From Flagellimonas lutimaris (GTDB taxonomy: Bacteria; Bacteroidota; Bacteroidia; Flavobacteriales; Flavobacteriaceae): a DNA stretch of 64,000 nt. The stretch is from the NCBI RefSeq assembly GCF_003581615.1, contig NZ_QXFH01000077.1, positions 442,070 to 506,069 on the forward strand, read 5' to 3'. A program made the translations under genes and the position numbers. The notes under the pieces were generated by a model. It was not told where the DNA came from, did not search any database, and saw only the letters and a program-made list of their open reading frames with translations. Below, one piece after another: positions 54,191 to 62,948 of this stretch (within the stretch, counting starts at the first letter, position 1; each line of letters opens with the position of its first letter).

Positions 54191-55642
54191 TTATTCTTTT
54201 TTCTCCAGAACCTTTTTAGTGAACAAGTTCTTCTCTTTTATAATCTCTGCAATACCTTCTGGCAGTTCGTTTTCCCACCCTTCATCTTTATTAATGATTT
54301 TCTTGAGCACATTTCTCGAGAAAATATGAAGTACTTCCGGATCGTAGTCAATAATATCCATTACCTTACCATTGTACTTAAAGAATTTGTACAATTCCTT
54401 CATTCTAGGGTGCACCTTAACGTTATTACTGGTAAGTATTTGTCCGGTTTCTGTGTCTTTCATCGGGTATAGATAAACCTTCAAATCTTTAAAGAATAGT
54501 TTTCCGAATGCCTCCAGAATACCACCACTTAGGTGACGATAGTATTTTTCATCAAATACGTCTACCAAGTTATTGACACCCATGGTCAAGCCAATCTTAG
54601 CCTTGGTGTAATTGTGAAAGTATTCTACCAATTTATAATACTCTTGGAACTTGGATATCAGTACCGTGTGGCCCAATGAACACAACAATTCAGCTCGGTC
54701 CATAAAGTCCTGCTCATCAATTTCGCCAGAAGCCTTAAGGTTGGACAGTGTTATCTCAAAAACTACAATGGTATTCTCGTATTCGACCGTCTGTTCCCGA
54801 ACAAATATATCGTAGGACTTTTGGAACATGTCCATATTTACCTTGGTAACTGGCCTAAAACTACCCCGAAGCGCCAAAATACTCTTTTTATAAAGTACTG
54901 CAGCAGGAAGCAAGTTGTTTCCGTCAGGACCGAACATTACAGCATCTGTCATGTCGTTTTTAATAAGCTGAAGACTCATCAAACGATTATCTACATCCGC
55001 AAAATTAGGTCCCGTAAAATTGATCATATCAATCTCTAAAGTATCTTGGTCGATATGATCGTACAGATATTTTAAAAGTTTTCTTGGCTTATGGAACTTG
55101 AAAAATGCACCATAAATCAAGTTTACCCCAAGAATTCCTAAAGTTTCTTGCTGTAATCTGGCTTCATTTTGTTTAAAACGAATATGAAGTACAATTTCAT
55201 CGTATTCCTTCTGGTCGGGATCCAATTGAAAACGAAGACCAACCCAACCATGTCCCTTGTATCGTTTGGAAAAATCTATGGTGGCCACGGTATTGGCATA
55301 ACTAAAGAACAAATAATCAGGATTACTATCCCTACTGATTCGCTCTTCGACCAACCGCATTTCGTGGTCCAACATCTTTTTTAATCGGGATTGGGTAACA
55401 TAGCGCCCATCTTCCTCAATACCATAAATGGCATCACTAAAAGATTTATCGTAAGCACTCATCGCCTTTGCAATGGTACCAGAAGCACCACCAGCCCTAA
55501 AAAAGTGTCTGGCAGTTTCTTGTCCTGCGCCAATCTCGGCAAAGGTTCCATAAATATCTTGGTTCAAATTGATCCTAAGGGTTTTCGCCTTTATGGAAGG
55601 AATATTTTCAAAAGCATTTTCTTTGCTTGGTACGCTAGGCAT
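54191..55642 (-). CDS. Conserved cytoplasmic protein of unknown function, 483 residues
   Basis: No signal peptide, no membrane helix and no motif I recognise. The chain is alpha/beta and charged; notable segments are AEIGAGQETARHFFRAGGASGTIAKAMSAYDKSFSDAIYG near the start, LGVNLIYGAFF near 175, MFGPDGNNLLPAAVLYKKSILALRGSF near 235, and a basic end (LFTKKVLEKKE). The Gly-rich GAGQE...GGASGT near the N-terminus may bind a nucleotide. Public annotations of such proteins in flavobacteria vary (I recall TonB receptor or nicotinate-related labels); neither is supported here. A consensus -7 element lies upstream, and it is divergent from the PhnP-like gene. Confidence 0.8.
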   Translation of the reverse strand: MPSVPSKENAFENIPSIKAKTLRINLNQDIYGTFAEIGAGQETARHFFRAGGASGTIAKAMSAYDKSFSDAIYGIEEDGRYVTQSRLKKMLDHEMRLVEERISRDSNPDYLFFSYANTVATIDFSKRYKGHGWVGLRFQLDPDQKEYDEIVLHIRFKQNEARLQQETLGILGVNLIYGAFFKFHKPRKLLKYLYDHIDQDTLEIDMINFTGPNFADVDNRLMSLQLIKNDMTDAVMFGPDGNNLLPAAVLYKKSILALRGSFRPVTKVNMDMFQKSYDIFVREQTVEYENTIVVFEITLSNLKASGEIDEQDFMDRAELLCSLGHTVLISKFQEYYKLVEYFHNYTKAKIGLTMGVNNLVDVFDEKYYRHLSGGILEAFGKLFFKDLKVYLYPMKDTETGQILTSNNVKVHPRMKELYKFFKYNGKVMDIIDYDPEVLHIFSRNVLKKIINKDEGWENELPEGIAEIIKEKNLFTKKVLEKKE

Positions 55643-55663
55643 ATCCTAATTTTTAAAGTACAG

Positions 55664-55671
55664 CAAAGTTA
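55664..55671 (-). promoter_or_regulatory. Bacteroidota -7 element of the 483-residue gene
   Basis: On the minus strand TAACTTTG, exact TAnnTTTG, ending 21 bases before the ATG at 55642. Confidence 0.5.
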
Positions 55672-55705
55672 CACTCTTCAATCAATCTATTAAATAAATA
55701 AGTTA

Positions 55706-55713
55706 TAATTTTG
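55706..55713 (+). promoter_or_regulatory. Bacteroidota -7 element of the PhnP-like gene
   Basis: TAATTTTG, exact TAnnTTTG, ends 6 bases before the ATG at 55720 and 18 before the next ATG at 55732. Confidence 0.45.
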
Positions 55714-55719
55714 GATATA

Positions 55720-56496
55720 ATGGATGATAAGATGACCATTACTTTTTTGGGTACGGGAACTTCGCAGGGAATACCAGTAATTGGAAGTAACCACCCCGTT
55801 TGTCTGAGCAAAGATCCAAAAGACAAAAGACTACGTGTTTCCGTATTGATTTCATGGAAGAATTACAACTACGTAATTGATTGTGGCCCTGATTTTAGAC
55901 AACAAATGCTTACGAATCCCATTGATAAGTTGGATGGTATTTTATTTACACACGAGCATGCGGATCACACAGCAGGAATTGATGATATTCGCCCGTTTTT
56001 CTTTAGGCAAGGAGATATTCCCATTTATGCGCACCCAAGGGTTCTTGATTCCCTTAAAAGGCGTTTTGACTATATTTTTGCTGATGAAGACCGTTATCCT
56101 GGAGCACCTGCCGTACAGGTTTTTGAACTTGTAAAGGGTCAGAATATTACTCTTGGAGATTTGGACGTGGTTCCTATTGAAGCATTTCACAATCGACTAC
56201 AAGTTTTTGGATATCGATTTGGTGAGTTTGTGTATATGACGGATGTAAAAAGGGTAGATAAAGACGAAATAAAAAAAATGAAAGGTGCCAAGGTCTTGGT
56301 AGTTAATGCGCTACGGATAGAACCACACCATTCCCATTTTAATTTGGAAGAAGCTTTAGAGTTTGCTGAAGAAGTAGGGGCAGAGCAGACCTATTTCACC
56401 CATATTAGTGCTTTGTTGGGATTTCATGAAGAAGTGGAAAAAAGTCTTCCCAAAAACATACATTTGGCCTACGATAACCTACAATTAAAAATATAA
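55720..56496 (+). CDS. PhnP-like metallo-beta-lactamase fold hydrolase
   Basis: 258 residues (or 254 from the ATG at 55732; MTITFLGTGTSQG fits the family start better). The metal motif HEHADHTAG gives HxHxDH; further ligands are in VPIEAFHNRL and the Asp of VYMTDVKR, and a C-terminal His in TYFTHISALLG. The second motif CLSKDPKDKRLRVS is the conserved PhnP-type insertion near the start. PhnP-group enzymes are cyclic phosphodiesterases (ribose 1,2-cyclic phosphate); there is no phn operon here, so the substrate is open. It is followed by a 165-residue ORF 5 bases later. Confidence 0.9.
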   Translation: MDDKMTITFLGTGTSQGIPVIGSNHPVCLSKDPKDKRLRVSVLISWKNYNYVIDCGPDFRQQMLTNPIDKLDGILFTHEHADHTAGIDDIRPFFFRQGDIPIYAHPRVLDSLKRRFDYIFADEDRYPGAPAVQVFELVKGQNITLGDLDVVPIEAFHNRLQVFGYRFGEFVYMTDVKRVDKDEIKKMKGAKVLVVNALRIEPHHSHFNLEEALEFAEEVGAEQTYFTHISALLGFHEEVEKSLPKNIHLAYDNLQLKI

Positions 56497-56501
56497 ACTC
56501 C

Positions 56502-56999
56502 ATGAAGAGTAGAATTTTTCTATACCTATTTGTTTTTGCAGCGCTATTGGCTCTTTTTCAATTTGTAACAGGGAACAATATGCAAAAAGCATTGACCACA
56601 GACGTAAATCAATTGCAAACTGAGGTGGAAGAACTCAAGGATTCCTTACAAACGATGCATCTTAAAGTATTGGATATGCAGTATTTTACTTTGGAAAATA
56701 ACGATGATGCTCTAGCATATTATGAGCATTTGAATTTAGAAAACCCATCACTCTACATTCAAGATAAGTTATTGGAAACCAATGAACAAAAAGGAGACAA
56801 CCCTTTGATTCCTTACGAAGGGATGGAAAGTGATTTCAAAATTAATAAAATCAAGGTGCTTAACCATAAATGGATTTTAGCGGATTTCTCCGATGGAAAA
56901 TATTGGGGAGACCTCATTATAAAATATGAGCTCAAAGATGATTTAAGTGTGGATTTCACCTTGGCCGAACATTTGCTGTATGCTCCTCAGGATTATTAG
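56502..56999 (+). CDS. Membrane-anchored protein of unknown function
   Basis: 165 residues: a hydrophobic N-terminal anchor (5-21, IFLYLFVFAALLALFQF), a coiled-coil stretch (30-55, LTTDVNQLQTEVEELKDSLQ), then a soluble domain with ILADFSDGKYWGDLIIKYEL. It starts 5 bases after the PhnP-like gene, so they are cotranscribed. Sometimes labelled hydrolase in related genomes; no catalytic motif is visible. Confidence 0.78.
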   Translation: MKSRIFLYLFVFAALLALFQFVTGNNMQKALTTDVNQLQTEVEELKDSLQTMHLKVLDMQYFTLENNDDALAYYEHLNLENPSLYIQDKLLETNEQKGDNPLIPYEGMESDFKINKIKVLNHKWILADFSDGKYWGDLIIKYELKDDLSVDFTLAEHLLYAPQDY

Positions 57000-57004
57000 T
57001 TTTA

Positions 57005-57072
57005 CGTCACCCTGAACTCGTTTCAGGGTCTCAGATTGTTGGATGAGATTCCGTGTCAAGCACGGAATGACA
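57005..57072. repeat. REP-like double-hairpin element (family C)
   Basis: Two hairpins: CCCTGAA/TTCAGGG in the left half and TTCCGTG/CACGGAA in the right. The outer GTCA...TCTCA and TGAGA...TGACA ends are also inverted. It lies in the gap after the 165-residue gene and before the convergent esterase gene. Confidence 0.75.
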
Positions 57073-57080
57073 AACAAAAA

Positions 57081-57740
57081 TCAAATATGCTCCTCCAACC
57101 ACTTTTTAAAGGAAAAGAAGTTTTGTTGGGAAACGCCATGCCCAACAGGGAATTCTTGATACGTAGTCGGAATGTCCAATTTTTTTAGGAACTCAGGAGC
57201 TCTTTGGGCCCATTCCAAAGGAATTACCTGGTCCACTTGCCCGTGTGACGCATAGAAATTTAAACAACTGTGGTCTTTTTCCGTATAATCTTCCTGCAAA
57301 ATATTTTCATTGATGTATCCGCTCAGCGCAATTACATTCTTTATTTTATTAGGGTAGGATAACGCAACCGCATAGCTTAGAATGGTACCTTGGCTAAAAC
57401 CTAAAAGGGTGATATTGTCCTTGTCCAGATCGTACGCATCAATCGCCTCATCAATAAAGGCGATAATTTTATCCCTAGACTCTTTCGCCTGTTCATCGTC
57501 GCTCCATTTCCCTTGTTCTGCATCAAAATTTATGGCATACCAAGCATGTCCAAAAGGTTCAAGGTCATAAGTTGCTTTTACGGAAAAAACCATTAATTCT
57601 TCCGGTAGTTCCGGTGCAAAGGAAAAAAGGTCCTCCTCATTGCTACCATAACCATGGAACATAAAAAGTGCAGGGGTTTTACCAGATTTTATTGAGGATG
57701 GTCGTAGTAAATATGTTAAGGATAAAGGTTTTAGGGGCAT
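57081..57740 (-). CDS. Alpha/beta hydrolase, carboxylesterase/phospholipase type
   Basis: 219 residues, the size of YpfH/dienelactone-type esterases. The nucleophile elbow is GFSQGTIL; an oxyanion HGYGSNEED lies early; catalytic Asp is in SHGQVDQVIP and His in FPVGHGVSQQNFF. It is cytoplasmic. It ends the minus-strand operon BatA - dihydroorotase-like - DUF4870-like - esterase, starting 10 bases after the preceding gene. Confidence 0.88.
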   Translation of the reverse strand: MPLKPLSLTYLLRPSSIKSGKTPALFMFHGYGSNEEDLFSFAPELPEELMVFSVKATYDLEPFGHAWYAINFDAEQGKWSDDEQAKESRDKIIAFIDEAIDAYDLDKDNITLLGFSQGTILSYAVALSYPNKIKNVIALSGYINENILQEDYTEKDHSCLNFYASHGQVDQVIPLEWAQRAPEFLKKLDIPTTYQEFPVGHGVSQQNFFSFKKWLEEHI

Positions 57741-57749
57741 TATTTTAAT

Positions 57750-58076
57750 TTATGATATGAATGTGAACCATTTCTGAAAGTATTTACCCAAAACAGGTAA
57801 TGGTTTGGTCGCTTCATTTAAAACTTGCAGAAAACCATACACCCAAATAATAAGGTAAAAAATGTAGATTGGAACTGATAGGTAAACAAAACCAGTGTAC
57901 GTTAATAAAATAGCCAACGCATGAAAAAGAATATGGATTCCGAAAGCTTGCCGAATATGAAAACGGGCAAAGGCGTTCTTGGGTTCAATATTCATGGTGA
58001 TGGCTATCAAACAGCCTATAATGGTAATGTATGCTACAATTGCGGTGGTTTTTCCGGGGTTGGAATTACTCATCAT
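57750..58076 (-). CDS. DUF4870-like small membrane protein
   Basis: 108 residues with three hydrophobic helices (about 11-28, 46-62, 66-86). The segment AFARFHIRQAFGIHILFH is the typical DUF4870/import-component pattern (FhxrQa). Its start overlaps the dihydroorotase-like stop (ATGA), so translation is coupled. ATG codons at 58076 and 58073 are both possible. Function unknown. Confidence 0.78.
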   Translation of the reverse strand: MMSNSNPGKTTAIVAYITIIGCLIAITMNIEPKNAFARFHIRQAFGIHILFHALAILLTYTGFVYLSVPIYIFYLIIWVYGFLQVLNEATKPLPVLGKYFQKWFTFIS

Positions 58077-59326
58077 AGTGTGCTTTGGTCATTGTTTATG
58101 ATTCCATATACTTTTCCTTTTAATTCGGAGCCTAGGAACATACTATTTTTTGATGTAGAAAGTATATCCGTTGTCTCAAAGGTGTACTCTCCATCAGGAT
58201 TGAAAAGGGTTAAACATGCTTTGGAACCTTCTTTAAGTTCAGGGGTTTCAACTTGGTATCGAGAACGACCTTTTGTCAAAAAAGAGACGGTCTCTTCCAG
58301 CTCAAAAATAGTATTCAATGCTCCAAAAGCCGACTCCAAACCAATGCTACCACTTTTTGCATTGTCGAATTCCACACGTTTGTGCTCAATATCCATGGGT
58401 ATATGGTCCGAGGTTACAAAATCTATGGTTCCATTTTTCAATCCTTTGATCAATGCCTTACTATCGGATTTTGTCCGTAGCGGAGGAGATACCTTAAAAT
58501 AGGTGTCAAAATCCTTAAGGGTTTCATCCGAAAAAAAGAGATTATGAACCGCAACACTACAGGTAACATCCAATTCTTTTTTCTTGGCCTCGGCGATAAG
58601 CTTTACCGAACCAGCAGAAGAAATGGTAGGTATATGTAGTTTACCACCCGTATATTCCAAAATAAAAAGATCGCGTGCTATTTGCAATTCCTCTGAAAGT
58701 GCAGGAATTCCCTTGAGTCCCAATTTTGTTGACACTTCTCCTTCATGTGCAACCCCATTTCCTTTAATGTTACCATCCTGTGGAAAAGAATAGACCAGTC
58801 CATCAAAATTTTGGGCGTATAGCAAGGCTATTTTTAGCAGATTTGGATTGGAAATCTGTTTTTTGAAATCGAAGAATGCTACGGCTCCTGCATTTTTCAT
58901 ATCAAAAAGCTCCGCAAGGTCAACACCATCTGCATTCTTGGTCAATGTACCTAGAGGATAAATTTTCGTTACTTTACCTAGTCCACGCTCTTTTAAAAAT
59001 ACCACATCGGAACTTGTATCAGGTACAGGATTAGTATTAGGATTGAGTATAATATCGGTAAATCCACTTTTGCCAGCTGTAAACAATCCGTTGGCAATGG
59101 TTTCTCGTTCTTCAAAACCGGGTTCACCAAAACTTACGCTGCTATCGAACCATCCGAGAGAAACGTGCAAGTTTTTTTTGTCCAGCACTTTTATGTTGGA
59201 AGGAGCTTCCACAGCGGCGCCAATTTTTTCAATAATTCCTTTTTTGATAAGGATATCACGCTTTTTCAAGTGAAGTTCCTTGTTCTCTGGGCATATAATT
59301 TTTGCAGACTTCAGCAGAATGTTCAT
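58073..59326 (-). CDS. Dihydroorotase-like amidohydrolase with degenerate metal site
   Basis: 417 residues with the type I dihydroorotase fold. Family landmarks remain: PNTNP near 96-100, GVAHEGEVSTKLGLKGIP near 190-208, and TSDHIP near 305-310. But the first metal motif DxHxHxREPG reads DSSVSFGEPG (His to Ser at 63 and 65, Arg to Gly at 67), and the later HxED and HxST segments read FPQD and TISS. Zinc binding and orotate catalysis are therefore not expected; it may be a scaffold or regulator, as for inactive DHOase paralogues known with ATCase. The ATG at 59326 overlaps the BatA stop (ATGA). A 440-residue version from 59395 would overlap the upstream gene and lacks support. Confidence 0.88.
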   Translation of the reverse strand: MNILLKSAKIICPENKELHLKKRDILIKKGIIEKIGAAVEAPSNIKVLDKKNLHVSLGWFDSSVSFGEPGFEERETIANGLFTAGKSGFTDIILNPNTNPVPDTSSDVVFLKERGLGKVTKIYPLGTLTKNADGVDLAELFDMKNAGAVAFFDFKKQISNPNLLKIALLYAQNFDGLVYSFPQDGNIKGNGVAHEGEVSTKLGLKGIPALSEELQIARDLFILEYTGGKLHIPTISSAGSVKLIAEAKKKELDVTCSVAVHNLFFSDETLKDFDTYFKVSPPLRTKSDSKALIKGLKNGTIDFVTSDHIPMDIEHKRVEFDNAKSGSIGLESAFGALNTIFELEETVSFLTKGRSRYQVETPELKEGSKACLTLFNPDGEYTFETTDILSTSKNSMFLGSELKGKVYGIINNDQSTL

Positions 59327-61245
59327 GTAACAAATTTTTGAATGATAACCTCTATAAGCGCCAGAAGCAACGCTAAAATAACAAACCATTTCCAAAAAGC
59401 GGTTATGTTGCTCTCCGCTTTCAGATATTCGAACAGCTCCGGAATGGAATCCATAGTGTTTATATTTTCCAATGCTCCGATATCCAGATATTTGAGTTGA
59501 CTTTCCGTTCTAGGGTAATTAAAACTGATATTTTGTAAAGCTTGTTCGTTCTGCAGAATCGAATAAATACCGTCTTCAGTCGGGTTTTGGTCAAAAGCTA
59601 CCCTTAACCGATTTGGAAAAGTCTGCTGAAGTGGAATAAACTCATATCCTTCTTTGGACACCTTTAAAATATCATCATTGCCAATTTGAGCGGAAATATC
59701 CACAGTGGTTGCCTCACCCAGGGTTTGATGGGGCTTCGGTATCTGCAAACTGGATTGAACCATATTATAGAATGTCGGCACAATCAATGGAGAGTTTATG
59801 AAGTTGGAATTTTCCAATGTCAATGGAACCGTAAAAACGTATAGCCCATCATCACCGGATAAAAAGGAGTCGCCACCATCCATGGACAATGCCGTTGGCA
59901 GATTGGTCTGTATTCTAAAATGTTCTTTTACTGATGGATATTGAAAATTGGTCACTTCCTGCTCAAAAACGTTGCGGTACAACGGATGGTCGAATGTTAT
60001 ATTGGTTAATTGTACATTCAATGCGATTTTTTCTAAAAAATCGGTGGCCGATATACTAGATAATAACGTATTGTATGATGAGATATCACTATTGATGGCG
60101 GGAACTATAATTAAAGTTCCTCCATCTTTTTTAAAAGTGCGCAGTATATTTTGTAAGCTGTTTGGAATTGTAGTTAAATTATCCAGAATCACCACATTTT
60201 GATTGCCCAAATTACTGTAATCCAGTTGATTTAGGGCATATTTCTGAAATTCAAACTCATCACCACGGAACAATCGGTTCAAATAATCACTGTCCGACTC
60301 ACTGACCGCTAAAATCTTTATCTTCTCTTTGGAATTGATGTTGAAATAGAACTTATTGTCATACCCCAAGGCATTATCGATAATACTCAATCGTCCATTC
60401 AGTTGCTCATTTGCGGGAATGGTAAATTTGACTTCCGCATTCCCGTTTGATTTAAATTTTGCTGCTGTTTTGGCAATCAATTGATCATCGTTATATAATG
60501 AAATGGGTAATGCTTCATCCTCATTTCCGCCGGACAGAAATACTTGAAGTGTTGCCTGTTCATTCAATCCATCTTCCACAAAAACGGAATCAATGGATAC
60601 ATTTAGAATTTCTCTTGGCTGCATCGGAACAAAGTGGGCGGACAACGTGGAGTCCATCGAATTGTTACCAGAAGCTAATCTTTCTTGAAAGTCCGAAACC
60701 ACAATTAGGTTTTTAACCGTGCTATTATTTTGAGAAAACAAGCTATTCGCCTTTAAGCCAATTTCGTTCAAATTAAGTTGCTTATAGGAGTAGGGGAGCG
60801 AGAGCAACGAATTTTGAATATCTTCAATTCTAACATTAGAAAATGTTTTCTCATTTGTGAACAGACTAAATTTAGTTTCAACATCAATATTCTTAATGAA
60901 ATCCTGAACTGCTTTTTCCAAAAGTGAAATACCGTTATTCTTGGCTTGCATACTGAAGGAATCGTCCAAATAGACCACAGTTTCCTTTTCCTGAAGCGCC
61001 GTAGTGGCAGAAGTGAAGGGTTGTGCAAAGGCAGTGATGATGGCAGCTAGGAGTAAAAGTCGCGTAAACAAAAGCAGCCATTTTTTAAGAGAATTACTTT
61101 TTCTGGATTCCGAAACAACCTTTTGTAGCATGGCCACATTGGTAAACGGAGTTTTCTTGAAACGGCGTAGTTGAAATAAATGAATAAGAATAGGAATGAT
61201 TAGAAGAAAAAGTGCCCAAAGAATTTCTGGATGTTTAAACTGCAT
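59323..61245 (-). CDS. BatA domain-containing membrane protein (VWA-like)
   Basis: 640 residues. The start MQFKHPEILWALFLLIIPILIHLFQLRRF is the BatA N-terminal double-helix domain, and the second helix lies near 58-77 (LKKWLLLFTRLLLLAAIITAF). The middle resembles a von Willebrand factor A domain (VVYLDDSFSMQAKNNG with the MIDAS-like DDSxSxxxK), and the C-terminus has one more helix (FWKWFVILALLLALIEV) for anchoring. In Bacteroidota BatA-type proteins belong to stress or surface-maintenance clusters. An ATG ten codons upstream also exists; 61245 matches the domain start. First gene of a four-gene operon. Confidence 0.87.
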   Translation of the reverse strand: MQFKHPEILWALFLLIIPILIHLFQLRRFKKTPFTNVAMLQKVVSESRKSNSLKKWLLLFTRLLLLAAIITAFAQPFTSATTALQEKETVVYLDDSFSMQAKNNGISLLEKAVQDFIKNIDVETKFSLFTNEKTFSNVRIEDIQNSLLSLPYSYKQLNLNEIGLKANSLFSQNNSTVKNLIVVSDFQERLASGNNSMDSTLSAHFVPMQPREILNVSIDSVFVEDGLNEQATLQVFLSGGNEDEALPISLYNDDQLIAKTAAKFKSNGNAEVKFTIPANEQLNGRLSIIDNALGYDNKFYFNINSKEKIKILAVSESDSDYLNRLFRGDEFEFQKYALNQLDYSNLGNQNVVILDNLTTIPNSLQNILRTFKKDGGTLIIVPAINSDISSYNTLLSSISATDFLEKIALNVQLTNITFDHPLYRNVFEQEVTNFQYPSVKEHFRIQTNLPTALSMDGGDSFLSGDDGLYVFTVPLTLENSNFINSPLIVPTFYNMVQSSLQIPKPHQTLGEATTVDISAQIGNDDILKVSKEGYEFIPLQQTFPNRLRVAFDQNPTEDGIYSILQNEQALQNISFNYPRTESQLKYLDIGALENINTMDSIPELFEYLKAESNITAFWKWFVILALLLALIEVIIQKFVT

Positions 61246-61330
61246 TCCCAATATTGCTTGATCAAAGATAGGCATTAAAACATTCTGATTTCAAACTTCA
61301 TTTATCAATTGTTAATGAGCAATCAACCTT

Positions 61331-61356
61331 TGTCATTCTGAGCAACGCGAAGAATC
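61331..61356 (+). repeat. Half-site of REP-like family B
   Basis: TGTCATTCTGAGCA followed by ACGCGAAGAATC; matches the right arm of the element at 54047 (in reverse). Direct-repeat partner of 61399-61424. Confidence 0.7.
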
Positions 61357-61398
61357 TTTTTTAACCAGAATTTCACAAGTGTCCCGAATATTATTATT

Positions 61399-61424
61399 TG
61401 TCATTCTTAGCAAAACGAAGAATC
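61399..61424 (+). repeat. Half-site of REP-like family B (second copy)
   Basis: TGTCATTCTTAGCA followed by AAACGAAGAATC; same orientation as the copy at 61331, 68 bases apart. The two lie between the BatA and GT2 genes. Confidence 0.7.
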
Positions 61425-61449
61425 CCCTTTCTGAAAACATAGTCAAAAC

Positions 61450-62457
61450 CTAGCAAAAAAAGAAGTAGTCCTCCATTGGTGACTGCCGTAATTCGGAAAA
61501 ATATGCCCTGATTTCTTTTTGCGCATCTTCATTGGCCACAGTGATAATACTTTGTGGGTCGTCCAGATTCTGCAAGGCTTCAAAATGGACAAGTTCTTTG
61601 CCATAGATACTTTTGCCAATTTTTTTAGGATTGTCACAAAGCCAAACAAAATCCAATCCTTGTTTTTTTAACCCTTTTGCAATCTTCTTTCCCTTAAATC
61701 CAGCACCCCAAATCACTAATGGTCGGTTTGTATCGTGATTTAACTTTAAAAAATAATGGAGCTTAATGTCCAAAAAATAATTTTGGGCATAATGTTCGTG
61801 GGTGCGCGATGTGCGGGTATCATAATCCCGCCAAAGGTGCAACACTTGATCGCAAGGGATAATTTGAAACCCATGCTCATAAAATCTAAAAGTAAGATCA
61901 TAATCTTCGGGATAGCGTTGGGGTTCAAAACCTTCACAATCCTCAAAATTTTCACGATGGACCATCCAGCAAGGGGAAGGGATGACACATTCCTTGTAAA
62001 TTTCATCAAAATTATGTCCAGAGGACGTCAATCGGTTCAACCATTGCTCATACCGCTCATAACCGTTACTGATGCCGCGGTTGGAGAAATATTTCACTTG
62101 TCCAACGGCAACATGCCCCTTCCCGTTTTCATTTAATGAATTTATCATGACCTCTAATCGATTTGGCTTCATGATATCGTCTGAATCCATTCGTGTGACA
62201 AAGTCACCATTGCTATTTGCATAACCGGTTTGAAGTGCAGTAATAATACCCGAGCCCTTATTTGGAAAGACTTTTATACGTTCATCTTTTTGGGAATAGG
62301 AGGAAAGAAGCTCATAACTTTCATCGGAAGAATGGTCGTTCACGGCCAAGACTTCCCAATGACCATAGGTTTGATTCACAATGGAATCCAAACATTCGGG
62401 AAGAAAATGTGCAGTGTTTTTAAAAGGGATTATGATGCTAACCTTACCGTTTTGCAT
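61450..62457 (-). CDS. GT2 glycosyltransferase with C-terminal Rossmann-like extension
   Basis: 335 residues. The GT-A domain has VSIIIPFKNTAHFLPECLDSI at the start, DxD in FVTRMDSDDIMKP, and an EDYDL catalytic motif. From ~240 a second part reads RPLVIWGAGFKGKKIAKGLKKQGLDFVWLCDNPKKIG, a dinucleotide-binding type GAGxxG fold, like the redox-sensing/PglD-like Rossmann domains. The fusion could tie sugar transfer to a cofactor state, but the function of the extension is unknown. Acceptor and donor unknown. Confidence 0.87.
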   Translation of the reverse strand: MQNGKVSIIIPFKNTAHFLPECLDSIVNQTYGHWEVLAVNDHSSDESYELLSSYSQKDERIKVFPNKGSGIITALQTGYANSNGDFVTRMDSDDIMKPNRLEVMINSLNENGKGHVAVGQVKYFSNRGISNGYERYEQWLNRLTSSGHNFDEIYKECVIPSPCWMVHRENFEDCEGFEPQRYPEDYDLTFRFYEHGFQIIPCDQVLHLWRDYDTRTSRTHEHYAQNYFLDIKLHYFLKLNHDTNRPLVIWGAGFKGKKIAKGLKKQGLDFVWLCDNPKKIGKSIYGKELVHFEALQNLDDPQSIITVANEDAQKEIRAYFSELRQSPMEDYFFFC

Positions 62458-62489
62458 GCTGCAAGGTAACTAATTCATGAGAAGTAATT

Positions 62490-62939
62490 TTAAGTAAATG
62501 GAAGCAAATCGGGCTCCAAATAGATTGTTTTTGCTTTTGGGTCAGAAATTACTTCTTTGCCATAATGTAGAGACAGCAATTCTTTGAAGGAGGTAATCAG
62601 TCTGGGATATTCAATTATAAATTCTTCAAAGGTGGTAGCAGTTGATTTTTGCCTAAAATGATGCACCACTTTTACGGAAGCTACGGTAAGAGTGACATGA
62701 TATTTAGTGCCATCGCCATGGAACTGGTCAAAGTTTTGAATGCCTTGACACGTTTTATCAATAGCTAATGACTCATCGTATTGTATTAAATAAATCCATG
62801 CCAAACGAAGATGGGCCTCGTGGGTAAAGAGGTTCGGGGGAAAACCTCTACTTTCAAAAGCATGTATAAATTCCTTGTCAGTGTATTGCGAATGATGATG
62901 GGGACGTTGCATTTCCAAATTGGGTCTAGTACAGGACAT
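62490..62939 (-). CDS. Small conserved protein of unknown function
   Basis: 149 residues, cytoplasmic, His-rich at the start (QRPHHHSQ). Conserved-looking segments are FTHEAHLRLAWIYLIQYDE and YHVTLTVASVKVVHHF; the histidines could bind metal. I recall the FTHxAHxRxAW motif from a widespread family of unknown function. It lies 9 bases before the desaturase-type gene in the same direction, so they are probably in one operon. Confidence 0.75.
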   Translation of the reverse strand: MSCTRPNLEMQRPHHHSQYTDKEFIHAFESRGFPPNLFTHEAHLRLAWIYLIQYDESLAIDKTCQGIQNFDQFHGDGTKYHVTLTVASVKVVHHFRQKSTATTFEEFIIEYPRLITSFKELLSLHYGKEVISDPKAKTIYLEPDLLPFT

Positions 62940-62948
62940 GTGCTTATT

